43,016 nt of DNA from Gammaproteobacteria bacterium (GCA_028293725.1 JAQGOE010000065.1:1-43016), one strand, 5' to 3'; counted from the stretch's first letter, positions 1 through 9,408 are shown. Notes: generated from the sequence alone by a model not told the origin. A program made the numbers and translations.

Positions 1-69
1 CGCCACCACCCACAACACCATCCCACCCAGCAGCACCGCCCACCCACCGGCTCTGCCGCCACTCCTCAT
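1..69 (-). CDS. N-terminus of an unidentified gene, cut by the window edge
   Basis: On the minus strand an ATG at 69 opens a frame with no stop to base 1, giving 23 residues. They begin MRSGGRAGG and continue into a hydrophobic stretch rich in V, L, W and G, which looks like a signal peptide or first membrane segment. The ATG lies 3 bases after the stop of the membrane-protein gene at 73-903, on the same strand, so the two are probably co-transcribed and translationally linked. Too little is visible to name a family. Confidence rests only on spacing and the hydrophobic start. Confidence 0.5.
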   Translation of the reverse strand, partial: MRSGGRAGGWAVLLGGMVLWVVA

Positions 70-72
70 AAC

Positions 73-903
73 CTACTCGACCGCCAGGTCCACGATCCGC
101 TGCTTCAGGTCGGTGCCTTCCTTACGCACCCGCAAGTCCGCAAACGCTGCGAGTAGCAGCGCGCCGGCAAACGGCGCCGTAACCGCGCCCAGCACATTGG
201 CAACTTCCGCAAATACAGACGTCATAACGGGAATACCGGCGCCGAGCGAAGAAACGATCGCAGCGATGAGAGCCCCCAGCAGCACCGACACCACGATCAC
301 CACCGCAGCCCCGACCACATAGACGACGGCTATGCGCCACCAGTTTCCCCACACGAGGCGGGCGCTCTGGCGCAAGGCTCCCACCGGGCCCTGGCCCGCA
401 AACAGCACCGCCGGCCAAGTGCACGACAGAAGAACCGCCAGATAAACACTCAGAATCTCGACTGGGATGCGTACCCCCGTCCGATATTGTGGTGGCACCA
501 CCATAATCACCGCGGCCCCGCTGCCGACCACAACCAGAAACAGCAGCGTCGCCACAAAGAACGACGGCAGCCTGCGCAACGCCTCGCCGAGCTCGGACTT
601 GATGGAGGTCGGCCGTTGCTCAATGATCGCCCGCTGCTGCAGCAACAGCGCGGACCACGCCACGAGCGCGAGCAACACGCCGACTGCGAAAAGCGCGACG
701 CCGATAGGCTGGCCAGCGCTCAGCGCCTGGCGAACCGTGACACCGCGGGCGAGCGCATAGACATTCGGCAACTGCTGGGCGACGACAGCGCAGATGCCGT
801 AGGGAAGACCCTTGACCAGCGTAGCCTTGAAGATCTGGAACACGAGATCGAGAACTTCGCCGACACTCAGGGGACGGGCGGGTGGATAGAAAGCCGATGA
901 CAT
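73..903 (-). CDS. Multi-pass inner-membrane protein of unknown function
   Basis: A 276-residue protein starting at an ATG (903). The N-terminus has a short amphipathic part with a PLSVGEVLDLVFQIFK motif, followed by about six hydrophobic segments (near residues 28-50, 65-90, 110-135, 145-170, 185-215 and 230-255). A loop with TSIKSELGEALRR precedes the third. This layout resembles the membrane domain found with glycerophosphodiester phosphodiesterases and related YciC-like integral membrane proteins, but I see no catalytic motif, so no reaction is assigned. It is divergent from prmC with 54 bases between the starts, and the truncated gene at 1-69 follows it 3 bases after its stop. The membrane assignment is secure; the family is tentative. 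Confidence 0.75.
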   Translation of the reverse strand: MSSAFYPPARPLSVGEVLDLVFQIFKATLVKGLPYGICAVVAQQLPNVYALARGVTVRQALSAGQPIGVALFAVGVLLALVAWSALLLQQRAIIEQRPTSIKSELGEALRRLPSFFVATLLFLVVVGSGAAVIMVVPPQYRTGVRIPVEILSVYLAVLLSCTWPAVLFAGQGPVGALRQSARLVWGNWWRIAVVYVVGAAVVIVVSVLLGALIAAIVSSLGAGIPVMTSVFAEVANVLGAVTAPFAGALLLAAFADLRVRKEGTDLKQRIVDLAVE

Positions 904-957
904 CCGAGAATATTACCGAGGCGCACGCACCGGCGCGTACTCATCGAAACCACGACC

Positions 958-1821
958 ATGACTGCTGATCACGGGCTCGGTGCGCTGCTCGCCCGAGGAG
1001 CCCGGCGACTACGAGCCTCCCCCGCCAACCAAGGGCCCGGGGCGACCCCAGATCTCGATGCCGAATTGCTCCTCACGCACGTGCTGGGCACCAGCCGCGC
1101 AAGATTGCGGTCGCATCCGGAGGAGGTCGCTACCGACGCGCAATCCAAACGCTACGCCGGCCTCATCGAGCGCCGCGCGACCGGCGAGCCGCTGGCCTAC
1201 GTCCTTGGCCGCGGGGACTTTTGGTCACTGCGGCTGACCGTCACGCCCGCGGTGCTGGTGCCGAGGCCTGAGACCGAGCTGCTGGTCGAGCGCGCCTTGG
1301 ATCTTCGGCGGGAGGAATTCGGACGTGTCGTCGACCTCGGCACGGGCTCGGGCGCCATCGCGCTGACGCTCGCAAGCGAGCGGCCGGGGTGGCAAGTGTC
1401 CGCCACCGACGTCTCGGAGGATGCGCTCGCGATCGCCCGCGCCAATGCCGAGTCACTCGATCTGAAACGCGTGCAGTTTCTGCAAGGAAGCTGGTTTCAG
1501 CCGCTCGTCGGACGGACCTTCGATCTCATCTTGAGCAATCCGCCCTACGTCGCGGCGGACGACCCGGCGATGCAGGACCCCGCCCTCCGGCATGAGCCCC
1601 GCGGTGCCCTCACCCCAGGAACGGATGCGATGGCCAGCCTCCGCGCCATCATTGAGTCGGCCCCCGATTACCTGGAGCGTGACGGCTGGTTGCTGCTCGA
1701 GCACGGCTCGGGACAGGCGGCGGAAGTCGCACGCGAACTTGTCGCGCGCGGCCTCACTCACGTACGCTCCCACCGCGATCTCGCCGGGCACGAGCGCATG
1801 ACCGAAGCCCAGCGGGCGTAG
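958..1821 (+). CDS. prmC: Peptide chain release factor N5-glutamine methyltransferase
   Basis: A 287-residue SAM-dependent methyltransferase (PrmC/HemK) that methylates the glutamine of the GGQ motif in release factors RF1 and RF2, aiding translation termination in the cytoplasm. Visible hallmarks are an N-terminal helical release-factor-binding domain (about 1-85), the segment VLVPRPETELLVE just before the fold, the SAM motif VVDLGTGSGAIALTLA (about 122-137), an acidic ATDVSEDAL motif, and the catalytic NPPY at about 193-196. Length is normal for the family (about 280). The ATG at 958 has no strong SD. It heads a plus-strand run with ppiB 36 bases downstream. prmC is often next to prfA; here it is not. 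Confidence 0.95.
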   Translation: MTADHGLGALLARGARRLRASPANQGPGATPDLDAELLLTHVLGTSRARLRSHPEEVATDAQSKRYAGLIERRATGEPLAYVLGRGDFWSLRLTVTPAVLVPRPETELLVERALDLRREEFGRVVDLGTGSGAIALTLASERPGWQVSATDVSEDALAIARANAESLDLKRVQFLQGSWFQPLVGRTFDLILSNPPYVAADDPAMQDPALRHEPRGALTPGTDAMASLRAIIESAPDYLERDGWLLLEHGSGQAAEVARELVARGLTHVRSHRDLAGHERMTEAQRA

Positions 1822-1857
1822 TCCTTTTCCCCACGAATAGCTCGAGAAACTTGCACC

Positions 1858-2349
1858 ATGGTCAGATTTGAAACCTCGCACGGCTCCTTCACCATCGAGC
1901 TGTTCCCGAAAGAAGCGCCCGTCACGGTCGAGAACTTTCTGAAGTATGTGGACGACGGGTTCTTCGACGGCACCATCTTTCACCGCATCGTCCCCGGCTT
2001 TGTCATCCAGGGCGGTGGCCTCACGGCGGATTTCGATAACAAGGAAACCCGCGACCCGATCCAGAACGAAGCCAAGAACGGACTCAAGAATGGCCGTGGC
2101 TGGCTTTCGATGGCGCGCACGAGCGACATCAACAGCGCCACGTCGCAGTTTTTCGTGAACCTGTCGGACAACGCGTTTCTTGACCACGGACCGCGCGACT
2201 ACGGCTATGCCGTGTTCGCCCGCGTGACCGAGGGCATTGAAACCGTCGACAAGATCGCGAAGGTAAAGACGGGCCGCCGGAAGGGATACCAGGATGCGCC
2301 GTTGGACGATGTCATCATCGTTTCCGCGAAGCGGGTCGAGGCGAAGTAA
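1858..2349 (+). CDS. ppiB: Cytoplasmic cyclophilin-type peptidyl-prolyl isomerase
   Basis: A 163-residue single-domain cyclophilin that catalyses cis-trans isomerisation of X-Pro bonds. The core motifs are in order: the FHRIVPGFVIQGG catalytic stretch (Arg and Phe of the active site, about residues 41-53), ARTSDINSATSQFF (about 84-97), and the C-terminal strand DDVIIVSAKRVE. There is no signal peptide, and length and start closely resemble E. coli PpiB (164 residues), so I assign the cytoplasmic form rather than periplasmic PpiA. It starts at ATG 1858, 36 bases after prmC, and is followed by a short hairpin and then mtgA. Confidence 0.93.
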   Translation: MVRFETSHGSFTIELFPKEAPVTVENFLKYVDDGFFDGTIFHRIVPGFVIQGGGLTADFDNKETRDPIQNEAKNGLKNGRGWLSMARTSDINSATSQFFVNLSDNAFLDHGPRDYGYAVFARVTEGIETVDKIAKVKTGRRKGYQDAPLDDVIIVSAKRVEAK

Positions 2350-2355
2350 CACCAC

Positions 2356-2373
2356 CACGGCATTCTTGCCGTG
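2356..2373 (+). other. Short perfect hairpin at the ppiB-mtgA junction
   Basis: A 7-bp perfect inverted repeat (CACGGCA / TGCCGTG) with a TTCT tetraloop begins 6 bases after the ppiB stop. No T-tract follows, so it is not a standard intrinsic terminator. Its right arm ends exactly on the GTG (2371-2373) taken as the mtgA start, so if mRNA folds here it would hide that start codon. It may limit mtgA translation, mark an RNA end, or suggest that mtgA starts at the in-frame GTG at 2386. Confidence 0.45.
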
Positions 2374-3195
2374 AATTCTTCCGGTGTGCCGGCGAGGCCG
2401 CGAGATTCGTTCTCGCGGCGCACGCCGGCTCCGTCGTCACGAGTCCAGCGAGGCGGCTGCCTAGGCGCGCTCTTCAAGTTGCTCGCCCTGGCTGTACTCG
2501 CGTGCGTCGTACTCTCATGCCTGGCGGTGCTAACACTCCGCTGGGTGCACCCGTTCACTAGCGCATACATGCTCGAGGCGCGCGCCCATGCCGCCTCCGA
2601 ACGTAACTGGGGTTACCGCACGAATTACGAATGGGTGAATCTCGAGCAGATCTCACCCAACGCCGCAGTCGCCGTCATCGCCTCGGAAGACCAACAGTTC
2701 CCGTTTCACGACGGCTTCGATTTCAAGTCCATCCGCGAATCGGTGCGCGCCAGCGAGCACGGCAAGAAGCTGCGTGGCGCGAGCACGATTTCCCAACAGG
2801 TGGCGAAAAACCTGTTCCTGTGGAACGGCGGTTTCCTACGCAAAGCCTGCGAAGCCTATTTCACTGTCCTCATCGAAGCGATGTGGCCGAAAGAGCGCAT
2901 CCTGGAGATGTATCTCAACATCGCGCAGTTCGGGGATGGCGTGTATGGAGTTGAAGCCGCCGCGCGCCACTTCTATCACAAGCCGGCAGCGCGCCTGACC
3001 TCCGGCGAAGCGGCCGTGCTGGCTGCCGTGTTACCCAACCCGATAAAGATGCACGTCGACCGCCCCTCCGCGTACGTGATGTCCCGCAGAGAATGGATCC
3101 TGGGCCAGATGCGCGACCTGGGCGGCGCCGGCTATCTCAAGGGCATCGAGAACGAGAACGCGCCACCCGCCCCAAAGCGACGAGCCTCGAGGTAG
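2371..3195 (+). CDS. mtgA: Monofunctional peptidoglycan glycosyltransferase
   Basis: A GT51-family enzyme that polymerises lipid II into glycan strands at the outer face of the inner membrane without a transpeptidase domain. The 274-residue product has an arginine-rich N-terminus, one membrane anchor (about 30-56), then the GT51 motifs: IASEDQQFPFHDGFD with catalytic Glu106, GASTISQQVAKNLFLW, KERILEMYLNIAQFG and AARHFYHKPAARLT. Length is slightly above the usual 230-245 because of the N-terminus. The frame starts at GTG 2371; GTG 2386 is an alternative and neither has a clear SD. It meets metH tail to tail with 9 bases between stops and no terminator between them. Confidence 0.93.
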   Translation: MNSSGVPARPRDSFSRRTPAPSSRVQRGGCLGALFKLLALAVLACVVLSCLAVLTLRWVHPFTSAYMLEARAHAASERNWGYRTNYEWVNLEQISPNAAVAVIASEDQQFPFHDGFDFKSIRESVRASEHGKKLRGASTISQQVAKNLFLWNGGFLRKACEAYFTVLIEAMWPKERILEMYLNIAQFGDGVYGVEAAARHFYHKPAARLTSGEAAVLAAVLPNPIKMHVDRPSAYVMSRREWILGQMRDLGGAGYLKGIENENAPPAPKRRASR

Positions 3196-3204
3196 CGCCC
3201 GCCC

Positions 3205-6200
3205 TCAGTTGTCATACCCCAAGTTAGGCCCCAACCACCTCTCCACCTCCGCAACACTCATTCCCTTGCGCTGCGCGTAATCCTCCACCTGGTCCCGATC
3301 GACCTTCCCGATCGCAAAGAACCGCGAGTCCGGGTGCCCGATATACCAACCACTCACCGCCGCGGTCGGAAACATCGCAAACGATTCTGTCAGCGTGATC
3401 CCTGCGTTGCGCTCAGGGTCGAGCAACTTCCACAGCTTCGCCTTCTCCGTATGATCCGGGCAGGCCGGATAACCCGGCGCCGGCCGAATGCCGCGATACT
3501 CCTCCTGGACGAGCTGTTGGTTGGTGAGGGCCTCCTGCGCCGAGTAACCCCAGAGCTCCCGCCGCACGCGCTCGTGGAAATGCTCCGCGCTGGCCTCGGC
3601 CAGTCGATCCGCGAGCGCCTTCAACATGATGCTCGAGTAATCGTCATGCCCCTTCTCGAAGCGGGCCACGTGCTCATCGATTCCGACCCCGGCCGTCACC
3701 GCAAATGCGCCGAAGTAATCACGCACCCCGCTCGACTTCGGGGCGACGTAGTCTGCGAGACACTCGTGCGGCTGACCTTGCGGCTTACCCTTCTGCTGCC
3801 GCAGAAATGACAGCCGCATAGCCACTTCGGTGCGCGTCTCGTCTGTATAGATCTCGACATCGTCCCCGACCGAGTTCGCGGGAAACAGACCGATCACGGC
3901 ACGCGCTTTCAGCCAGCGCTCGGCAATCAGCTGCTTCAGCATGCGGCGCGCATCGTCGTAGAGATTGCTGGCCGCCACGCCCACCTTGGCATCGGAAAGG
4001 ATCTCCGGAAACTTGCCGGCGAATTCCCACGCATTGAAGAACGGCATCCAGTCGATGTACCCGAGCAGCTCGCCCAGCGGATAATCATCGAACTGCTGGA
4101 TTCCCAACTTCCGTGGTGCCGTTGGAGAGTATCCGGCCCACTCGATCCGACGCCGATTCGCCCGCGCCTGCGCCAAGCTCAGCTCGGGCGTCTTCACCTT
4201 CTTGCTCGCATGCTGCTCGCGGCGGCGCTCGTGCTCCTCATTCACCTTCTCGATGAACGCGCCGCGCGCCGCAGCAGTCTGCAATGTCTGGCAGACACCG
4301 ACTGAACGCGAAGCGTCCTTCACATACACCACCGGCGACTTGTACTGCGGAGCTATCTTAACGGACGTGTGCGCTGGAGATGTCGTCGCGCCCCCGATGA
4401 GCAACGGCACTACGAAATTCTGGCGCTGCATCTCCTTCGCCACATTGACCATCTCGTCGAGCGACGGCGTGATGAGCCCCGACAGCCCGATGAAGTCGAC
4501 ATTCTCACGGCGCGCCGTCTCGAGAATCTTCTCGCACGAGACCATGACTCCGAGATCGATGACCTCGTAGTTATTGCACTGGAGCACGACGCCCACAATA
4601 TTCTTGCCAATGTCGTGCACATCGCCTTTGACGGTCGCGATGACCATCCGACCGTTGGTCTTGCGCTCACCGCCGCCCCCTCTCTCCTTCTTCTCCTTCT
4701 CGATGAACGGAATGAGGTGAGCAACAGCCTTCTTCATCACCCGCGCGCTTTTCACAACCTGCGGCAGAAACATCTTTCCGGAGCCAAACAGGTCACCGAC
4801 GACATTCATGCCGTCCATCAGGGGACCTTCGATCACCTGCAGCGGACGCTCGAATGTGAGGCGCGCCTCCTCGGTGTCCTCAATGACGTAGTCGTCGATT
4901 CCCTTCACCAGCCCGTGCTCGAGCCGCTTTGCCACCGGCCAGGAGCGCCATTCCAGATCTTCCTTGGGTTTGGCGCTGCCATCGCCCTTGAACTGGGAAG
5001 CCATCTGGATGAGCCGTTCGGTCGCATCGGGACGTCGATTGAGTACAACATCCTCGACGGCGTCGCGCAGTGTCGGGTTGATTTCGGCGTAAATCCCCAA
5101 CTGCCCGGCATTCACAATGCCCATGTCCATTCCGGCCGCAATCGCGTGATAAAGGAAAACTGAGTGGATCGCCTCGCGCACCGGATCGTTGCCGCGGAAT
5201 GAGAAGGAGACGTTACTGACGCCGCCACTGACCAGAGCGTGGGGCAACTTCTCCTTGATCTGGCGCGTCGCCTCGACGAAGGCGATGCCGTAGTTGTTGT
5301 GCTCCTCCATACCCGTCGCAATGGCGAAGATGTTGGGGTCGAAAATAATGTCTTCCGCCGGCATGCCGGCCTTCTCGATCAACAGCTTGTAGGCTCGCTC
5401 GCAGATGGCAACCTTCCGCTCGATGGTGTCGGCCTGACCCTTCTCATCAAACGCCATGATCACGGCGGCGGCGCCGTAGCGCCGCAGCTTGCGGGCGTGC
5501 TCGATGAAAATCTCTTCGCCTTCCTTGAGGCTGATCGAATTGACGATGCACTTGCCCTGCACGCACTTGAGACCGGCCTCGATGATCGTCCACTTGGAGG
5601 AGTCGAGCATCACCGGCACGCGCGCGATATCAGGCTCCGCGGCCACGAGATTCAGGAAGCGCACCATCGCCGCCTCCGAATCGAGCATGCCCTCGTCCAT
5701 GTTGATGTCGATGATCTGCGCACCGGCCAGGACCTGCTGACGCGCTATGTCGAGCGCGGCGGCGTAGTCACCGGCTTCGATGAGCTTGCGGAATTTGGCC
5801 GACCCCGTGACGTTGGTTCGCTCACCCACGTTCACGAAGAGGGTGTCCTCGTCGATATTGAGAGGCTCGAGACCGGATAGCCGGCATTTGACGGGAATTG
5901 TCGGAATGACCCGCCGCTCGAGCTTTCCCAACCCTTCACGCATGAGCCGAATGTGATCCGGCGTCGTGCCACAGCATCCGCCCACGATGTTGACCAGGCC
6001 TGACGAGCCATACTCTTGCAGAATCGAAGCCGTTTCCGTCGGAGTCTCGTCATACTCACCGAAAGCGTTTGGCAGTCCCGCATTGGGATAGGCGCAGACG
6101 TAGGTATCCGCGATCCGCGCAAGCTCCTGAATGTAAGGACGCAGAGCCGAGCCACCGAGCGCGCAGTTGAGACCGACAGCCAACGGCTCCGCATGGCGGA

Positions 6201-7050
6201 TAGAATTCCAGAACGCCTCGGCCGTCTGTCCCGATAACACGCGTCCCGACGCGTCCGTAATCGTGCCCGACACAATGATCGGCACTTTCATGCCGATCTC
6301 ATCGAACAGCGTGTGGATCGCGTAGATCGCCGCCTTGGCATTCAAGGTGTCGATGATGGTCTCGATCAACAACAGATCGGCGCCACCCATGAGCAGCGCG
6401 CGGGCGGACTCCTTGTAGGTGACCACGAGGTCATCGAACGTGACACTGCGGAAGCCGGGATCGTTGACATCCGGTGACAGCGACGTCATCCGAGTCGTGG
6501 GCCCGAGAGCGCCCGCTACAAATGCCGGCCTACCCGCACCTTGCGCGAACTCATCGGCAACTTTCCGGGCCAGGCTCGCGGCGCGATAGTTGAGCTCCGG
6601 CACCAGTGCCTCGGTGCCGTAGTCTGCCTGCGAGATGGAGTTCGAGTTGAACGTGTTGGTCTCGATGATATCCGAGCCCGCTTCGAGGTAAGCGCGATGG
6701 ATACCACCAACAATATCCGGACGGCTCAGCGTCAGAATGTCGTTGTTGCCCTTCAGATCGCGTCCGTGATTTCGGAATCGCTCGCCTCGGTAGCCCCGCT
6801 CATCGAGGCGGTGCTGCTGGATCATGGTGCCCATCGCACCGTCGAGGAACACTATGCGCTCCTCCAGCAACTTCTTCAGACGCTCGAGGCGCGTGCGGCG
6901 CTCGACCTCATCTACTGGAGCCACAGCAAACGGCGCTGCCGCTACGCGCGGCGCAGCGCCTTCCTTAGCGGGATCGAGTAGCCGCTCCGGAGTCAGTCCG
7001 CGAGGCTCGCCGTGCTCGCCATGTCCACCGTGTGCGCAGGTACTGCTCAT
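3205..7050 (-). CDS. metH: Cobalamin-dependent methionine synthase
   Basis: Transfers a methyl group from methyl-tetrahydrofolate through cobalamin to homocysteine. All four modules are present in 1281 residues: homocysteine-binding (about 65-375, zinc ligands in VGLNCALGG and VGGCCGTTP), folate-binding (about 400-660, with [12 protein letters not shown]), cobalamin-binding (cap about 690-790; [11 protein letters not shown] near 805-815 supplies the axial His), and the C-terminal activation domain with SAM site [12 protein letters not shown]. The ATG at 7050 overlaps the metF stop by 4 bases (ATGA), indicating translational coupling. The N-terminus carries about 45-60 residues more than E. 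coli MetH, including a His/Gly-rich [11 protein letters not shown] stretch; an in-frame GTG at 6924 would remove most of it. Confidence 0.97.
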   Translation of the reverse strand: MSSTCAHGGHGEHGEPRGLTPERLLDPAKEGAAPRVAAAPFAVAPVDEVERRTRLERLKKLLEERIVFLDGAMGTMIQQHRLDERGYRGERFRNHGRDLKGNNDILTLSRPDIVGGIHRAYLEAGSDIIETNTFNSNSISQADYGTEALVPELNYRAASLARKVADEFAQGAGRPAFVAGALGPTTRMTSLSPDVNDPGFRSVTFDDLVVTYKESARALLMGGADLLLIETIIDTLNAKAAIYAIHTLFDEIGMKVPIIVSGTITDASGRVLSGQTAEAFWNSIRHAEPLAVGLNCALGGSALRPYIQELARIADTYVCAYPNAGLPNAFGEYDETPTETASILQEYGSSGLVNIVGGCCGTTPDHIRLMREGLGKLERRVIPTIPVKCRLSGLEPLNIDEDTLFVNVGERTNVTGSAKFRKLIEAGDYAAALDIARQQVLAGAQIIDINMDEGMLDSEAAMVRFLNLVAAEPDIARVPVMLDSSKWTIIEAGLKCVQGKCIVNSISLKEGEEIFIEHARKLRRYGAAAVIMAFDEKGQADTIERKVAICERAYKLLIEKAGMPAEDIIFDPNIFAIATGMEEHNNYGIAFVEATRQIKEKLPHALVSGGVSNVSFSFRGNDPVREAIHSVFLYHAIAAGMDMGIVNAGQLGIYAEINPTLRDAVEDVVLNRRPDATERLIQMASQFKGDGSAKPKEDLEWRSWPVAKRLEHGLVKGIDDYVIEDTEEARLTFERPLQVIEGPLMDGMNVVGDLFGSGKMFLPQVVKSARVMKKAVAHLIPFIEKEKKERGGGGERKTNGRMVIATVKGDVHDIGKNIVGVVLQCNNYEVIDLGVMVSCEKILETARRENVDFIGLSGLITPSLDEMVNVAKEMQRQNFVVPLLIGGATTSPAHTSVKIAPQYKSPVVYVKDASRSVGVCQTLQTAAARGAFIEKVNEEHERRREQHASKKVKTPELSLAQARANRRRIEWAGYSPTAPRKLGIQQFDDYPLGELLGYIDWMPFFNAWEFAGKFPEILSDAKVGVAASNLYDDARRMLKQLIAERWLKARAVIGLFPANSVGDDVEIYTDETRTEVAMRLSFLRQQKGKPQGQPHECLADYVAPKSSGVRDYFGAFAVTAGVGIDEHVARFEKGHDDYSSIMLKALADRLAEASAEHFHERVRRELWGYSAQEALTNQQLVQEEYRGIRPAPGYPACPDHTEKAKLWKLLDPERNAGITLTESFAMFPTAAVSGWYIGHPDSRFFAIGKVDRDQVEDYAQRKGMSVAEVERWLGPNLGYDN

Positions 7051-7964
7051 GCGAGCGCTCCTTCAAACGCGGCTCGCGGCTGAGACGACTGGGTCGTCGG
7101 GCGAATGCTCAACGCGTGGCAGATCGCGTACGTCAACTCGGCGCGATTGAGCGTGTAAAAGTGAAAATCGCGCACGCCGTGTCGCACGAGCGAATGCACC
7201 TGCTCGATGGCCACGCTCGCGGCAATCATCCGCCGCGTATCGTGATCTTCCTCGAGGCCATGGAAACGCTCCTGCAGCCAGTCAGGAATACTCGCGCCGC
7301 AGCGGTCGGCAAACCGCACAACCTGGGGAAAGCGGGTCACCGGCAAGATCCCCGGCACGATCGGCGCGTGAATCCCCGCAGCCGCGCAACGATCGCGGAA
7401 GCGTAGAAAGACATCGGTATCAAAGAAGAATTGCGTGATCGCCCGGGACGCACCCGCGTCGATTTTGCGCTTGAGGTTGTCCAGATCGAACTTCGGCGAA
7501 GGCGCCTCCGGGTGCCTCTCGGGATACGCGGCGACCGAAATATCGAAATTGCCGACACTCGCCAGACCCTCGACCAGGTCGGCCGCATAGGGGAATCCGT
7601 CCGGATGTGGTTGCCAGGTTGTCTGTCCCTGCGGGGGGTCACCACGCAGCGCGACGAGATGGCGCACACCCTCGTCCCAGTACTTCCGCGCGATATCGAG
7701 AATTTCACCTCGCGAAGCTCCGACGCAAGTGAGGTGGGGCGCGCCCACCAATGCAGTCTCGCGCTGGATCCGCGTAACGAGGTTATGAGTGCGCTCGCGC
7801 GTCGAGCCGTCAGCGCCGTAAGTCACCGACACAAAGCGCGGCGCCAGCGGCGCCAGTCGCTCGACCGATTTCCAGAGAGTCGCTTCCATCGCCGCATCCC
7901 CCGGCGGAAAGAACTCGAAGGAAACCCTGATAGGAACACCCATCGCAAAACTAGTTGTGCTCAT
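7047..7964 (-). CDS. metF: 5,10-methylenetetrahydrofolate reductase
   Basis: A flavoprotein that reduces methylene-THF to the methyl-THF used by MetH, encoded next to it. The 305-residue TIM barrel begins with the typical [10 protein letters not shown] strand (about 15-24, with the catalytic Glu), then [42 protein letters not shown] and ITQFFFD. The open frame extends to 8075, but I choose ATG 7964: GAGGA lies 5 bases upstream (7974-7970) and the length then fits the family. It is followed by metH with a 4-base overlap and preceded on the same strand by the SahR-like gene with a 166-base gap, in which I find no convincing SAH riboswitch or second operator. Confidence 0.95.
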   Translation of the reverse strand: MSTTSFAMGVPIRVSFEFFPPGDAAMEATLWKSVERLAPLAPRFVSVTYGADGSTRERTHNLVTRIQRETALVGAPHLTCVGASRGEILDIARKYWDEGVRHLVALRGDPPQGQTTWQPHPDGFPYAADLVEGLASVGNFDISVAAYPERHPEAPSPKFDLDNLKRKIDAGASRAITQFFFDTDVFLRFRDRCAAAGIHAPIVPGILPVTRFPQVVRFADRCGASIPDWLQERFHGLEEDHDTRRMIAASVAIEQVHSLVRHGVRDFHFYTLNRAELTYAICHALSIRPTTQSSQPRAAFEGALA

Positions 7965-8130
7965 GACAGTCCTCGAAATCCAATGAATCCCCAACACCCA
8001 GTGACGGCCAATCCGTCGCCCGTCCCCGTGCCGCTCGATGGCTCGCGCCCCTTCGACGCCGCCAACCCGCTGCACGCACTCCTACTCGCCGCATCTCCAG
8101 CCGCGCCGCGCTCAAGCCGGCAACGCCAAC

Positions 8131-9237
8131 TCAAGCCGCACCCGCCGTGCCCACGCCGCGGCCCGTCCCTCTCGAGGGCACCGCCACGGCCGCCAACACA
8201 TGCTCCCCATCCGTCTCGATCGGACTCAACCTCTCGCAAGTCAACCCAACGTCACCCAACAGCCGGCGCAGCCGGCCGATGGGATGTTCGACAACCTTAT
8301 CCCGTGAGACTTCCAACGACTCGTACCGCTCGAACAGCCAGAGCCGTCCGCCCGGCGCGAGCGCCCGTCGCCCATACGCAAGCATTCCCTCCAACGCGCT
8401 ATCCGGCACAGCCACGTGATCGAGAAACACAACGTCGAACACCGATCCCGCCCCCGCTGCGACCGAGCGGCCAGCGAGGGAACCCCCAGCGGGGGGGGAT
8501 TCCCTCGCTAACCGCTCGGTCGCTGCCTCGATGTCCTTCTCACAAAGTGCGTTGGAGCTCGCAGCCAACAACACCCGACACGCGAACCCCTGCCTCTCGG
8601 CGAACGCCCGCGCACTCTGCGCGGCCCTCCTCGAATGCGCGATTGCGACGCACGCGCCGGCAACAGACGCTGCAACCTCGAGCAACTCCAGGTGCTCAAC
8701 CCCCACAACGAGCGCCGCACTCGGCCGCTGCGCCGCATCACCGCTCGCGCCGCGCCCGCTGCCACCGCCCACAGCGACGTCCACAGCCTCCACAAATCCC
8801 TTAAGAGCCCGCCCAAGCCGCGATTCCAAGGTCCTGGCGGCCACCGCAGCGTTCGCACCGAGCCGACTCCCGCCAGTAGCCGATCCCAGTCCGCCCTCGA
8901 CACTCTTCGGCCCCACCGCTGCCCGCTCGCGATCCCGCACAAATACCGGGTCCCCGCGGTCCACCTGCCCCAACACCCCCCTGACAAACCCCGCCGCGGC
9001 AGCCTCCCGCGTCAGCCGGTAATGCACCCACTGCCCCTGCCGCAACCTCTCCAACAGCCCCGCCTCGCATAGGATCTTCAGATGCCGCGACACCCGCGGC
9101 TCGCTCTGCCGCAACGCCTCAGCCAGGTCCGAAACGCTCATCTCCTGCTGCGCGCACAGCCCCAGCAACCGCAGCCGGCTGTCCTCGCCAGCCGCCTTCA
9201 GCCACCCCAGAACCGTTTTTGAATCTGCCGATGTCAT
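8131..9237 (-). CDS. ArsR-family regulator fused to a methyltransferase-like domain (SahR-like)
   Basis: A 368-residue protein with an N-terminal winged helix (about 5-90; recognition region LRQSEPRVSRHLKILCEAGLL) and a C-terminal Rossmann-like domain (about 150-355). The usual ArsR metal site (CVC in helix 3) is replaced by MSVSDL, so it is not a metal sensor. The fusion and its place before metF-metH match SahR, the S-adenosylhomocysteine-responsive repressor of methionine genes. The SAM motif I is badly degraded (ALVVGVEHLELLEVAA instead of an acidic-GxGxG loop), while the late FDVVFLDHV and LAPGGRLWLFE strands remain. That suggests a ligand sensor rather than an active enzyme. Residues 239-260 come from a long inverted repeat. 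A 28-bp palindrome sits just upstream of the ATG. Identity as SahR is inferred from architecture and context. Confidence 0.82.
   Translation of the reverse strand: MTSADSKTVLGWLKAAGEDSRLRLLGLCAQQEMSVSDLAEALRQSEPRVSRHLKILCEAGLLERLRQGQWVHYRLTREAAAAGFVRGVLGQVDRGDPVFVRDRERAAVGPKSVEGGLGSATGGSRLGANAAVAARTLESRLGRALKGFVEAVDVAVGGGSGRGASGDAAQRPSAALVVGVEHLELLEVAASVAGACVAIAHSRRAAQSARAFAERQGFACRVLLAASSNALCEKDIEAATERLARESPPAGGSLAGRSVAAGAGSVFDVVFLDHVAVPDSALEGMLAYGRRALAPGGRLWLFERYESLEVSRDKVVEHPIGRLRRLLGDVGLTCERLSPIETDGEHVLAAVAVPSRGTGRGVGTAGAA
8459..8523. repeat. 65-base inverted repeat inside the SahR-like coding sequence
   Basis: The outer arms are 12 bases and perfect (8459-8470 GCGACCGAGCGG; 8512-8523 its complement). 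After a 2x2 mismatch come inner arms of 10 bases, also perfect (8473-8482 and 8500-8509), then CCCCC (8483-8487) facing a G8 run, with a small loop at 8488-8493. The reading frame runs straight through and encodes ATERLARESPPAGGSLAGRSV (in two parts: residues 239-249 and 250-259), including a TTA leucine codon uncommon in this DNA. This has the form of a small palindromic element inserted in frame into a surface loop just before the FDVV strand. Confidence 0.8.
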
Positions 9238-9239
9238 TT

Positions 9240-9300
9240 AATTCAAGAGTTGCACAATTCTTTAATTCTTAGACTAGCACGAAGTGCCAGCTCCAACCAA
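9240..9300 (-). promoter_or_regulatory. Promoter and operator palindrome of the SahR-like gene
   Basis: On the minus strand a -35-like TTGGTT (9300-9295) is 18 bases from TAGTCT (9276-9271), which has an extended TGC before it. Transcription would start near 9264. Covering that point is a 28-bp imperfect palindrome (9240-9267) with 11 of 14 pairs matched, half-site AATTnAAGAnTTG. It ends 2 bases before the ATG, so the leader is almost entirely operator and has no visible SD. A bound dimer would block both initiation and ribosome access, as expected for autorepression of sahR-metF-metH. Confidence 0.65.
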
Positions 9301-9408
9301 GCATCCGTCCGCAGTTCGCACACGACCCCGCAGACCTCGCGGCCGGGGAGCCGCACAAGTGCACTCCGACCCGCTGGTCGAGCTATTATCTCACCAGTAA
9401 ATCAAATG

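Noticed and set aside
4369..5163. 264-residue plus-strand frame inside metH
   Set aside because: Fully antisense to conserved cobalamin- and folate-binding parts of metH; composition is that of a shadow frame.
7965..8130. SAH riboswitch in the gap before metF
   Set aside because: I looked for the conserved GAGGAGCG-type core and matching pairing and did not find it; the ArsR-type regulator explains control better.
7431..8804. 457-residue plus-strand frame across metF and the regulator
   Set aside because: Antisense to both genes, with Arg/Pro low complexity and no domain.
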